DNA of 41,294 nucleotides. It comes from Candidatus Parcubacteria bacterium (lineage in GTDB: Bacteria > Patescibacteriota > Minisyncoccia > UBA6257 > 2-01-FULL-56-20). Within the stretch, counting starts at the first letter, position 1; each line of letters begins with the position of its first letter. The translations under genes and the position numbers were made by a program. Under the pieces are notes generated by a model that saw only the letters and a program-made list of their open reading frames with translations, made no database searches and was not told the origin of the DNA. The stretch covers positions 1 to 41,294 of the forward strand of contig DAIEHA010000008.1 of assembly GCA_027355945.1 (NCBI GenBank). The letters are read 5' to 3'. Below, in pieces: positions 1-7,858 of the stretch.

Positions 1-54
1 CTTGGTATCCGTACTTCGGTACTCGCGGGCCTTCGGCACTATTCGGCCTGGCAC

Positions 55-141
55 GCTGGGATGGCGGAACTGGCAGACGCACTGGCTTCAGGTGCCAGCG
101 ATCGCAAGATCATAGGAGTTCGACTCTCCTTCCCAGCACCA
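55..141 (+). tRNA. tRNA-Leu (anticodon CAG), CCA encoded
   Basis: A complete class II tRNA. The 7-bp acceptor stem is GCTGGGA (55-61) with TCCCAGC (131-137), followed by discriminator A and an encoded CCA (139-141). The anticodon stem is CTGGC/GCCAG around the loop TTCAGGT, so the anticodon is CAG, which reads CUG. A long variable arm and the T arm AGGAG-TTCGACT-CTCCT fit tRNA-Leu. The HIT gene starts 27 nt downstream and may be read through from it. The 54 bases upstream contain only short hairpins such as GTAC-TTCG-GTAC (11-22) and nothing I can name. Confidence 0.97.
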
Positions 142-167
142 ATCAACGTCCTTTCGAATCACAATCC

Positions 168-578
168 ATGCCAGATTGCATTTTTTGCAAGATCGCGGCG
201 CACGAGATCCCTTCCCATATCGTAAGGGAGGACGAGCAGTTCATCGTGATCGCCGACATCAAACCGGTCAATCCGGGCCATCTTTTGATAATCCCCAAAG
301 ACCATGTCGAGGTCGTGTTCGCAATGGATGACGCGCGCTACGCCGAGGCGTTCGCCATCGCAAAGCGGCTCTCCGATCCCCTCCGGCGCGCCACGGACGC
401 CGCGAAGATCGGGATTGCCGTCGAAGGATTCGGGGTGGATCACGCCCATATCCATCTGATCCCCCTTCACGGTCCGCACGAACTGAATCCAGACCGCGCG
501 CAGCCCGCGGACCAGGAAGACCTTGCGGCAATGGTGGAGAAAATAAAGAAAGAAATGACAGTGAAACACGCAGAATAA
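168..578 (+). CDS. HIT-family nucleotide-binding hydrolase (histidine triad protein)
   Basis: A 136-residue protein of usual HIT length. It opens with the family start MPDCIFCKIAAHEIPS and carries the histidine triad near residue 90 (DHAHIHLIPLH, pattern HxHxH). The central His of the triad is the nucleophile in family members, which cleave nucleoside phosphoramidates or dinucleoside polyphosphates. The Cys-x-x-Cys near the N-terminus (CIFC) is common in HIT proteins and may bind zinc. There is no Shine-Dalgarno before the ATG, and the gene lies just behind tRNA-Leu, so it may be read from the tRNA promoter. The substrate cannot be told from sequence. Confidence 0.95.
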   Translation: MPDCIFCKIAAHEIPSHIVREDEQFIVIADIKPVNPGHLLIIPKDHVEVVFAMDDARYAEAFAIAKRLSDPLRRATDAAKIGIAVEGFGVDHAHIHLIPLHGPHELNPDRAQPADQEDLAAMVEKIKKEMTVKHAE

Positions 579-611
579 TCAACAATAAACAAAGAATAAT
601 CAATTACATTC

Positions 612-2543
612 ATGCCAATAAAGAAAAACGAACATCAGACAGGAGACGCGCCGCGAAACGAAGATCGTCCGCGCACGCGTCCCACACCGCCCCCGATCAG
701 GCCCCGTCCCGCACACGCGAACGCGCCTCGGGACGACCGGCGCCGCCATGGCAGTCCGCGCCCCCAGGGGAACGGCGGCCGCGGCGGCATGCCTCCCTCG
801 CGCGACGCGGGGGTCCATTCCCATCGCAACAAGATGGGGCCGCACACAATGGTCGCGCCCGATGCGCGCGCCAAATCGAATCCCGACGCAGTCCGGCTCG
901 TGCCGCTCGGCGGCCTCGAAGAGGTCGGACGCAACTGCTCCTTCTTCGAATACAAGAACGAGATCGTGATCGTCGATGTAGGCCTGCAGTTCCCCGAAGA
1001 GGAGACGCCGGGCATCGACTACATCATCCCGAACACGCAGTACCTCGAGAAGCATAAGGATAAGATCCAAGCGATCATCCTCACTCACGGCCACTATGAC
1101 CACATCGGCGGCCTGCCCCACGTCCTCGGACGGCTGGGCAATCCCCCGATCTACGCGACCTCGATCACGAAGGCGATCATCGAAAAGCGCCAGGAGGATT
1201 TCCCGAATGCGCCCAAGATGAACGTGCAGATCGTGAAGAACGGGATGGAGCTCAAACTCTCCCAGAACTTCACCGCGCTCTTCTTCGGCGTGCCGCACAC
1301 GATCCCGGAGACGACCGGCGTGATGCTCAAGACCCCGATCGGCAACATCGTGCACTTCGCGGATTTCCGCCTCGACTATGACGACGAGGGCAATCCTCAC
1401 GGCCTCGATGAATTCGAGAAGCTCGGCAAGATGGGCGTCCATACGTTCATGGTGGATTCAACCGCCGCCGAACGACCGGGACATTCCGTTTCGGAAAAGA
1501 CCGTCGAAAAGAACCTCGAGGAGATCTTCCGGAAGGCGGAGGGACGCATCGTGGTCGCCACATTCGCATCGCTCATCACGCGCATCGCGGAGATCATGAA
1601 GATCGCGGAAAGGCTCGGACGCAAGGTGGCGCTCAACGGCTACTCCATGAAGACGAACATCCAGATCGCGCAATCGCTCGGGTTCGTCAAGGTGCGTCCC
1701 GATACCATGATCCCCATCGAAGAGGTGAACAAGCTCAAAGATAACAAGGTGATGATCCTTTCGACGGGCGCCCAGGGCGAATCGAACGCGGGGCTCATGA
1801 AGATCATCAACGGCGAACACCGCCACATCAAGATCAAGAAAGGCGATACCTTCGTGCTCTCCTCGTCCGTCATCCCCGGCAACGAGCGCAGCGTGCAGAC
1901 GGTGAAGGACAATCTCGCCCGCCAAGGCGCGATCGTCTTCCATTCCGCACTCGTCGATATCCATTCCTCCGGCCATGCACCGAAGGACGACATCAAGATC
2001 GTGATCGAGCTCCTCAAACCGAAGTTCCTCATGCCCGTGCACGGATATTACTTCATGCGCGCCGCGAACGGCCAGACCGCCCGCGAGGCAGGCGTCCTCC
2101 CGGACAATGTCCGCCTCATGGACAACGGGCAGGTTGCCGAGCTCACTAAGGACGACTTCACCATCACGAAAGAGGAGGTTCCCGCCTACTATGTCATGGT
2201 GGACGGACTCGGCGTGGGCGACGTGGAGGAGATGGTGCTCCGCGACCGCCGCACTCTCGCAGCTGAAGGGATGATCGTGATCATCCTTACGACGGATCGC
2301 GACAAGGGTAGGCTCCTCAAGAACCCGGATATCATCTCGCGTGGGTTCATCTATCTCAAAGAGAACCAGGAGATCCTTGAGGAGATCAGGAAGCGCATCC
2401 GTTCGCTCCTCCAGCGCATCCCGAACTACCGCGAGGTGGAAGCGGATTACATCAAGACGCTCGTGCGCGACCAGGTGGGACAGTACCTCTACACCAAGAC
2501 GAAGCGCCGACCGATGATCCTGCCGGTCATCATCGAGGTATAG
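612..2543 (+). CDS. rnj: Ribonuclease J (metallo-beta-lactamase / beta-CASP)
   Basis: A 643-residue RNase J, the RNA maturation and decay enzyme with 5'-3' exonuclease and endonuclease activity. The metal-binding motif THGHYDHIGG (about residues 160-170) and later HSSGHAP/PVHG motifs mark the metallo-beta-lactamase and beta-CASP core. The first ~90 residues are a Pro/Arg/Gly/His-rich disordered extension before the core begins at VRLVPLGGLEEVGRN. Such basic tails occur in some other RNase J proteins, and an RNA-binding role is inferred. The ATG at 612 follows an A/T-rich spacer without SD. The next gene, trpS, has its own promoter. Confidence 0.96.
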   Translation: MPIKKNEHQTGDAPRNEDRPRTRPTPPPIRPRPAHANAPRDDRRRHGSPRPQGNGGRGGMPPSRDAGVHSHRNKMGPHTMVAPDARAKSNPDAVRLVPLGGLEEVGRNCSFFEYKNEIVIVDVGLQFPEEETPGIDYIIPNTQYLEKHKDKIQAIILTHGHYDHIGGLPHVLGRLGNPPIYATSITKAIIEKRQEDFPNAPKMNVQIVKNGMELKLSQNFTALFFGVPHTIPETTGVMLKTPIGNIVHFADFRLDYDDEGNPHGLDEFEKLGKMGVHTFMVDSTAAERPGHSVSEKTVEKNLEEIFRKAEGRIVVATFASLITRIAEIMKIAERLGRKVALNGYSMKTNIQIAQSLGFVKVRPDTMIPIEEVNKLKDNKVMILSTGAQGESNAGLMKIINGEHRHIKIKKGDTFVLSSSVIPGNERSVQTVKDNLARQGAIVFHSALVDIHSSGHAPKDDIKIVIELLKPKFLMPVHGYYFMRAANGQTAREAGVLPDNVRLMDNGQVAELTKDDFTITKEEVPAYYVMVDGLGVGDVEEMVLRDRRTLAAEGMIVIILTTDRDKGRLLKNPDIISRGFIYLKENQEILEEIRKRIRSLLQRIPNYREVEADYIKTLVRDQVGQYLYTKTKRRPMILPVIIEV

Positions 2544-2621
2544 GTTCACCCAGGGAGAGGCCTTTGAAGGAGCACTATGCGCCGACAGAGACCCCTCCCT
2601 TTCTTTCTTCCCCCGGATCCC

Positions 2622-2638
2622 CCGATCCATGGGATCGG
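2622..2638. promoter_or_regulatory. Inverted repeat over the expected -35 region of trpS
   Basis: CCGATCC-ATG-GGATCGG is a perfect 7-bp inverted repeat with a 3-nt centre. It ends 10 bp before the -10 box of trpS (2649-2654), so it covers where the -35 element would be. It could be a repressor operator or a weak termination hairpin for rnj. No T-run follows it. Confidence 0.4.
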
Positions 2639-2645
2639 ACCGGCA

Positions 2646-2654
2646 TGCTATAAT
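2646..2654 (+). promoter_or_regulatory. Extended -10 promoter of trpS (leaderless)
   Basis: TG-C-TATAAT, a perfect -10 with the TGn extension. Its last base lies exactly 6 nt before the ATG at 2661, so transcription should begin at the start codon. No SD is present. Confidence 0.75.
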
Positions 2655-2660
2655 CGAATC

Positions 2661-3647
2661 ATGAAACCCGTCCTCGTATCCGGCATCCAACCGACCGGAA
2701 AGCTCCATATCGGCAACTATCTCGGCGCGCTCAAGAATTTCGTCGACCTCCAGGATTCCGGCGAATATCGATGCCATTTCTTCATCGCCGATCTCCATTC
2801 GATGACGGAGCCGTTCGATCCCAAAGATAAGCGCCTGCAGGTGCTCGAGCTCTGCGCCGACTATCTCGCCGCGGGCCTCGATCCCGCGCAATCGGTGCTT
2901 TTCGTGCAATCGGAGGTTCCCGCGCACAGCGAGTTCGCATGGATCCTCAATACGATCACGCCCGTGGGTGAGCTCCAGCGCATGACGCAGTTCAAGGATA
3001 AATCGCTCCGCCAGGAGGAGCACATCAATGCGGGGCTCTTCACGTATCCCGTGCTCATGGCAGCCGACATCCTCCTCTATGACGCGCGCACGGTGCCGGT
3101 GGGTGACGATCAGCTCCAGCACCTCGAGCTCACGAGAACGCTCGTACGCAAGTTCAATGCAAAGTTCGGCAACACATTCGTCGAACCGAAAGGCCTGCTT
3201 ACCAGGACCCCGCGCGTCATGTCGCTCAAGGACCCCCTGAAGAAGATGTCGAAGTCGCAGCCTGACGGATGCATCTTCCTCGATGACGAACCCGAGGCGA
3301 TCAAAGCGAAAGTGTCGCGTGCAGTGACGGACTCCGAGACGACCATCGCCTACGATCCCGATCGCCGTCCCGGCCTCGCAAACCTCCTCGAGATCTATTC
3401 CGCACTCACCCACCTCGAACCGAAAGCGGTCGCCGCGGAATTCGCCGGCGAGAGCTATGCCGAACTCAAGCGAGCGCTGACCTCGCTCGTCGCGGAGCAC
3501 TTCGCCGGATTCCGCGCGAAGAAGAAGGAACTGCTCGCATCCCCCGATACGATCGCGAAGATATTCGCCGCAGGATCGAAGACCGCCGCAGCGACCGCCA
3601 ATGCCACCATGGCAGAAATAAAAAGAAAGACCGGCCTTTCGGGCTAG
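2661..3647 (+). CDS. trpS: Tryptophan--tRNA ligase
   Basis: A class I aminoacyl-tRNA synthetase of 328 residues, the normal bacterial TrpRS length. The HIGH-type motif is PTGKLHIGNYLGAL near residue 10 and the KMSKS motif is KKMSKSQPDG near residue 190. It charges tRNA-Trp. The reading frame stays open further upstream to 2577, but conserved TrpRS begins at MKPVLVSGIQPTG. The ATG at 2661 also sits 6 nt after a perfect extended -10, so the upstream 28 codons are rejected. A pyrimidine-rich tract and a GC hairpin terminator follow. Confidence 0.97.
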   Translation: MKPVLVSGIQPTGKLHIGNYLGALKNFVDLQDSGEYRCHFFIADLHSMTEPFDPKDKRLQVLELCADYLAAGLDPAQSVLFVQSEVPAHSEFAWILNTITPVGELQRMTQFKDKSLRQEEHINAGLFTYPVLMAADILLYDARTVPVGDDQLQHLELTRTLVRKFNAKFGNTFVEPKGLLTRTPRVMSLKDPLKKMSKSQPDGCIFLDDEPEAIKAKVSRAVTDSETTIAYDPDRRPGLANLLEIYSALTHLEPKAVAAEFAGESYAELKRALTSLVAEHFAGFRAKKKELLASPDTIAKIFAAGSKTAAATANATMAEIKRKTGLSG

Positions 3648-3700
3648 TCCTTCTTTTTCTTTCTTTTTCTTTCTTTCTCTTTCTTTCCCCTCCCCTCCCC
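3647..3700 (+). repeat. CTTT-type polypyrimidine tract
   Basis: Directly after the trpS stop there are about 50 bases almost entirely of C and T, built from repeated TTCTTTTTC and TTTC units and ending in CCCCTCCCC. It lies between the trpS stop and the terminator hairpin. It may be slippage-generated low-complexity DNA. No function can be assigned. Confidence 0.7.
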
Positions 3701-3725
3701 GACCCCGCTTTGGCGGGGTCTTTCC
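3701..3725. terminator. Hairpin terminator between convergent trpS and ileS
   Basis: GACCCCGC-TTTG-GCGGGGTC is an 8-bp stem with a 4-nt loop, followed on the + strand by TTTCC. It serves trpS. The minus-strand side has no T-run, so its use by ileS is less certain. Confidence 0.75.
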
Positions 3726-6700
3726 TATATCTTGCGAAGCCCTATCCACGTTTCCTGCCCTTCGATCTTCCCGATTTCCTCCGCAATGCATTTTTCCGAA
3801 CGCTTCATCTCCGCACGGGAGGCACCCACCTCCTTGATGAACGCGCGTTCGCTGCGCGCCACGGCTTGCGCTACATCCGGCGGAAGGGCCATCATCGCCA
3901 CGATCCGGTCCTTCGGGGAAAGTCCCGCCTTCTGCCTGAGTTCCTGGAACATGCGTACCACCTCGCGGAAGAGGCCTTCCTCCCGAAGCGCAGGCGTGAT
4001 CGCCGTATCAAGGGAAAGTTTCTTTGCCTTCGGGTTCACGATCACCTTCTTCACATTCACCTCCTCGGCGAGGATCGCCTCGAGGTCCTTCCCGATGCGC
4101 GCGCCCACCGTGACGGATGCGAGCGGTTGACGCACCTTGATCCCTGCTTCCGCCCGTTTTGCGAGACCCGCGGCGGCGAATCCGCGCACCACCTCCATCT
4201 CCTCTATACGCTTCCGCTCCGCAGCGGAAATCGCCTTGGGTGCCTTGGGCCACGCATCGAGATGCACCGATTCCTGCGCGCCTCCGAGCGCACCGTAAAG
4301 TCCCTCTGAGAAGAACGGCGTGAATGGCGCCATCATGGTGACGATGGAAAGGAGTGCGTGGCGCAGCATGGCGGACGCCGCGTTGCGGTCCGCGGCGCTC
4401 TGCGGTTTCTGGAGCCGCCGGCGCGAACGGCGAATGTACCATCGCGAAAGGTCGTCCACGAACGCATCGATCTCGAGCGCCGCTTCGCGGATCTCATAAT
4501 GATCGAGTTTCGCCGTCACGGATGATGCCGTGGCGCGGAGGCGCGCGAGGATCCAGCGATCGAGCGCGGTCGCCGGCTTCGCCTTCCCGGAAAGGATTGC
4601 GGGGGAAAGCGTGGCGGCCCGATCGGCATACGTACGCCAGAAGACGAATGAGTTGTATACGATGAGATGCGTGCGGCGGAACGCCTTTGCGATCTCCCCC
4701 TCGTCGAAGTTCTTCGGTTCGCCAAGCGGGGATCCGGTGAAGAAATACCAGCGAAGCGCGTCCACACCATACTTGTCGATCACCGCGAACGGCTCCACGA
4801 TATTCCCTTTCGATTTCGACATCTTCTGTCCGAACTTATCATTGATGAGCCCGAGCGCCACCACATTCTTATATGGAACGCCGTAGCCCAACGCGGTCGC
4901 GATCGCCATGAGCGTATAGAACCATCCCCGGGTCTGATCCATCCCCTCCGCGATATAATCGGCGGGATACGGGATCCCTTTCGGCAGCATCTTCTTCGTC
5001 CGCGCGCCCCGAGGAGCATCCTTACCTCCCCCTTGAGCAAACGGGAAATGCACCTGCCCGTAGGGCATCGCACCGGAGTCATACCACACATCCGCAACCT
5101 CAGGCACGCGATGCATGGTCCCTTTGGCGCACTGGGCGCAGGGAAACGCGAGATCGTCCGCGAAAGGACGATGAAGGTCCACCTCGCCGGTATCGTTGCG
5201 CGGTATCTTCATCACTCTGAGCGGCATCACTTCCGCAAACCCTATGAATCCCTTCTTTTTCTGCCACACCTGATCGATCTCCTCGATGGCCCGCTTCTCG
5301 CTCCATCCTTCCGCCGCATGGAATAGCATCCATGCGGGATATTCGTGGGTGATGATGAGGATGTTCTTTCCTTCATACTTCGCCTCGCACTCCTCCATGA
5401 ATTTCCAGACGCGGGCGCGCACATCCCGCAGCGACTCCCCTTCCTCCGGACGCCTCTTGAAACGGTCATCGTACGTCGGGAACGCCTTGCCGTAGCTCTC
5501 ATCCCGGAGCCCCCAGAACGAGGGCCCGAGATGGATCTCCTCGATGCGACGGTCCGCGATGCAGTCCTCTTTCGGGATCCCGAGTTCCTTTGCCGCAATC
5601 TCCGCGGTCTGAGAGGTGCGCGTGATGTCCGAATGGATGAGGAGATCGATCTTCTTCCTCTTTTTTGCGAGTGCGGCGGCGAACGCCTTCGCGGAGCGTT
5701 CCGCCTGTCGCTTGCCGCGGGCGGTGAGCTCAAGATACTTCCGCTCCCCGGAATCGATCATGTCGAACACGTTGCTCTCGGCCTCGCCGTGGCGCATCAC
5801 CCAGTACGTGTTCCGCGCGCCCCCTGCATGCCGGTCGAGCTCATCAAGGCTTCCCACGACCTCCGTATGCCCGCACCCGCGGCATTCCCATATGGGAAGC
5901 GGCGCGCCCCAGTATCGCTCGCGCGAAAGATTCCAATCCTTCGCTTCTTTCAGCCATTCGCCGAAGCGCCCGTCCTTCACATGCGACGGCTGCCATCCCA
6001 CCTCGCGGTTGTTCTTCCTGAGCTCGGCGCGGAGCTTCGCCATCGCAATGAACCACGAAGATCGCGCGTAATAGAGGATCGGCGTCCCGCAGCGCCAACA
6101 GAACGGATATTCGTGCACATAGGACTCCGTCCGAAGGAAATTCCCATGCTCGTTGAGATGCGCGAATATCGCCTTCTCGGTCTCCTTCGCTTTCACGTAC
6201 ATTCCCGTAAACCCGGCGACGTCCTTCGTGAATTTCCCCTCCTCGTTCACCGTATGGCGTTCGGGAAGCCCCTCCTTCTTGCCGAGCGCATAATCGTCCT
6301 CGCCGTACATCACGGCGGTGTGTACCACGCCCGTACCGTCGGTCGTCGTCACGAATGATGCAGGATAGATCCGATATGACCGCGGACCGGCGAGCGGCGG
6401 GACCTCGAACAGCGGCTCGTATTCGAGCCCCACGAGATCACGCCCCTTCACGGTCCCCACGATCTCCGGCGCCTCCTCTCCGAACACCGCACCGACGCGT
6501 TCCGTCGCGAGGATATATATCTCTTTGGTGCCTTTCGGACGGACCATCCGATACTCGATTGCTTCGCCGACCGCGAGCGCCACATTGCCCGGCAGCGTCC
6601 ACGGCGTCGTCGTCCACGAAAGGATATAGGTATGCGCATCCGATGCGGGCCCTTCCCCGATCTTCTGTCCCGGCCTCACCCTGAACTTCACATACACCGA

Positions 6701-7351
6701 TTCATCGCTCACCTCCTTGTATCCCTGCGCGAGCTCGTGCGAGGAAAGCGCCGTACCGCAGCGCGTGCACCATGGCACCACTTTGTGTCCTTTATAGAGA
6801 AGGCCGCGCGCCGCGATCTGGGACATCGTCCACCAGATCGATTCGATATACTCCGGGGCGTACGTCACGTACGCGTTTTTGAGATCGAGCCAATAACCGA
6901 TGCGGCGCGTCATCCTCTCCCATTCATCCTTGTAGATCCATACCTGCTCCTTTGCGGCCTCGTTGAACCGCTTCACCCCATACTGCTCGATGTCCTTTTT
7001 CGTCTTGAACCCGAGCGCCTTCTCCGCAGCCATCTCCACGGGGAGCCCGTGCGTGTCCCACCCTGCCCTGCGCGGCACCCGATATCCCTGCATCGTCTTA
7101 TAGCGCAGGATGACGTCCTTCACCACGCGCGAAAGCACGTGATGGATCCCCGGCTTGCCGTTCGCATACGGAGGCCCTTCGTAGAACACGAACTCCTTTG
7201 CCGACCCTTTTTTTACGAGCGAGCGCTCGAACACATGGCGCTCCTCCCAAAACGAAAGCACCTTCTCTTCGGTCCCCGGAAGATCAAACTCCCCTCCTAT
7301 GAAATCAGGCGCTTTGCGGGATGCGCGCCCGCGATGCGATCGTGTGGACAT
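3725..7351 (-). CDS. ileS: Isoleucine--tRNA ligase with an inserted histidine-phosphatase domain
   Basis: A 1208-residue class I synthetase, about 200 residues longer than usual. The signature GKPGIHHVL replaces the usual HIGH motif and is followed by AGWDTHGLPVE. Editing-domain motifs include SWTTTPWTLPGN, and the KMSKS loop is GQKMSKSKGNIVEP. Between GSLDEL and the conserved DLHRPFADD, where ordinary enzymes have a short link, lie about 210 extra residues (roughly 512-722; + strand about 5180-5820). This insert is a complete histidine phosphatase domain: MRHGEAESN, SDITRTSQTA, IEEIHLG and ITHEYPAW. The nucleophile His, both Arg and the second His are present. The reading frame is uninterrupted and synthetase motifs continue on both sides, so this is a true domain insertion. 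The start at 7351 follows TGG-TATTTT by 8 nt, so the transcript is probably leaderless. Confidence 0.96.
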   Translation of the reverse strand: MSTRSHRGRASRKAPDFIGGEFDLPGTEEKVLSFWEERHVFERSLVKKGSAKEFVFYEGPPYANGKPGIHHVLSRVVKDVILRYKTMQGYRVPRRAGWDTHGLPVEMAAEKALGFKTKKDIEQYGVKRFNEAAKEQVWIYKDEWERMTRRIGYWLDLKNAYVTYAPEYIESIWWTMSQIAARGLLYKGHKVVPWCTRCGTALSSHELAQGYKEVSDESVYVKFRVRPGQKIGEGPASDAHTYILSWTTTPWTLPGNVALAVGEAIEYRMVRPKGTKEIYILATERVGAVFGEEAPEIVGTVKGRDLVGLEYEPLFEVPPLAGPRSYRIYPASFVTTTDGTGVVHTAVMYGEDDYALGKKEGLPERHTVNEEGKFTKDVAGFTGMYVKAKETEKAIFAHLNEHGNFLRTESYVHEYPFCWRCGTPILYYARSSWFIAMAKLRAELRKNNREVGWQPSHVKDGRFGEWLKEAKDWNLSRERYWGAPLPIWECRGCGHTEVVGSLDELDRHAGGARNTYWVMRHGEAESNVFDMIDSGERKYLELTARGKRQAERSAKAFAAALAKKRKKIDLLIHSDITRTSQTAEIAAKELGIPKEDCIADRRIEEIHLGPSFWGLRDESYGKAFPTYDDRFKRRPEEGESLRDVRARVWKFMEECEAKYEGKNILIITHEYPAWMLFHAAEGWSEKRAIEEIDQVWQKKKGFIGFAEVMPLRVMKIPRNDTGEVDLHRPFADDLAFPCAQCAKGTMHRVPEVADVWYDSGAMPYGQVHFPFAQGGGKDAPRGARTKKMLPKGIPYPADYIAEGMDQTRGWFYTLMAIATALGYGVPYKNVVALGLINDKFGQKMSKSKGNIVEPFAVIDKYGVDALRWYFFTGSPLGEPKNFDEGEIAKAFRRTHLIVYNSFVFWRTYADRAATLSPAILSGKAKPATALDRWILARLRATASSVTAKLDHYEIREAALEIDAFVDDLSRWYIRRSRRRLQKPQSAADRNAASAMLRHALLSIVTMMAPFTPFFSEGLYGALGGAQESVHLDAWPKAPKAISAAERKRIEEMEVVRGFAAAGLAKRAEAGIKVRQPLASVTVGARIGKDLEAILAEEVNVKKVIVNPKAKKLSLDTAITPALREEGLFREVVRMFQELRQKAGLSPKDRIVAMMALPPDVAQAVARSERAFIKEVGASRAEMKRSEKCIAEEIGKIEGQETWIGLRKI

Positions 7352-7359
7352 TACCCCTA

Positions 7360-7368
7360 AAAATACCA
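7360..7368 (-). promoter_or_regulatory. Extended -10 promoter of ileS
   Basis: Reading the minus strand, TGG-TATTTT ends 8 nt before the ATG at 7351. Together with the terminator just upstream (7400-7433), it shows that ileS is transcribed separately from the genes before it. Confidence 0.6.
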
Positions 7369-7399
7369 GATTTTCCCTTATTTTTCCATATAAACGAAT

Positions 7400-7433
7400 A
7401 AAAAAGCCCTGCACGATGGAACACGTGCAGGGC
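7400..7433 (-). terminator. Rho-independent terminator after the gene at 7456-7797
   Basis: GCCCTGCACG and CGTGCAGGGC form a 10-bp stem around an 8-nt loop (7406-7433). On the minus strand a run of six T follows (7405-7400). A T-run on the + side also exists, but 7 nt away. Confidence 0.9.
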
Positions 7434-7455
7434 ATATCCCTTTTTTGAGGTCCTT

Positions 7456-7797
7456 TCATTCCGGCACGAAGAACGTCCCTTCCCGGGAAAGCACCTTCTC
7501 GATCACCCCGGCAGGGATCGTCGCCGTGTGAACCTTCCCTTCGAGGGTCTTTCCGGTAAGCATCACCGATATTGAGGGCCTCAGCCCGAACGCCTTCCTT
7601 ACGATACGGAAGAAGATCGGCGGACGGACCCTCGCCTTCCATCCTTCGTTCACGATGAGCGATCTCCCGCATTGCGGAAGGAACGCGCTATCGGGTACGG
7701 AGATCCCGGCAATGCAGCAGATCCCCGGCGCCGAACGATCCGGATCCTCGCGAAGGCGGATCTCTTTGGTCGCCATCTCTATCCTTCTCGATGCCAT
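7456..7797 (-). CDS. Hypothetical protein, 113 aa
   Basis: I do not recognise a family. The protein is small and basic, with no membrane segment or signal peptide. It has a hydrophobic core around GICCIAGISVPDSAFLPQCGRSLIVNEGW and a second half that looks like beta strands (LTGKTLEGKVHTATIPAGVIEKVL). A Cys-Cys and one further Cys near residues 35-50 could bind metal, but this is a guess. The start at 7797 is set by GGAGGGG (7807-7801) five bases upstream, one of the clear SD sites in the window. An internal ATG at 7776 is the alternative. It lies 61 nt downstream of argS on the same strand and ends in a strong terminator, so it may be the second gene of an argS operon. Confidence 0.7.
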   Translation of the reverse strand: MASRRIEMATKEIRLREDPDRSAPGICCIAGISVPDSAFLPQCGRSLIVNEGWKARVRPPIFFRIVRKAFGLRPSISVMLTGKTLEGKVHTATIPAGVIEKVLSREGTFFVPE

Positions 7798-7858
7798 ATT
7801 CCCCTCCGCGGTCGCGCATACCGGCAACCGCTGTCTGCAAAGAAGGATATCCGCCTGA

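Noticed and set aside
1-54. A second tRNA or RNA 3' end before tRNA-Leu
   Set aside because: Only short TTCG hairpins are present; no T arm or acceptor end can be drawn.
1458-3791. A 777-residue open frame on the minus strand opposite rnj and trpS
   Set aside because: It mirrors two well-supported genes; the protein is Arg/Glu/His-rich with no known motif. High GC makes such antisense frames long by chance.
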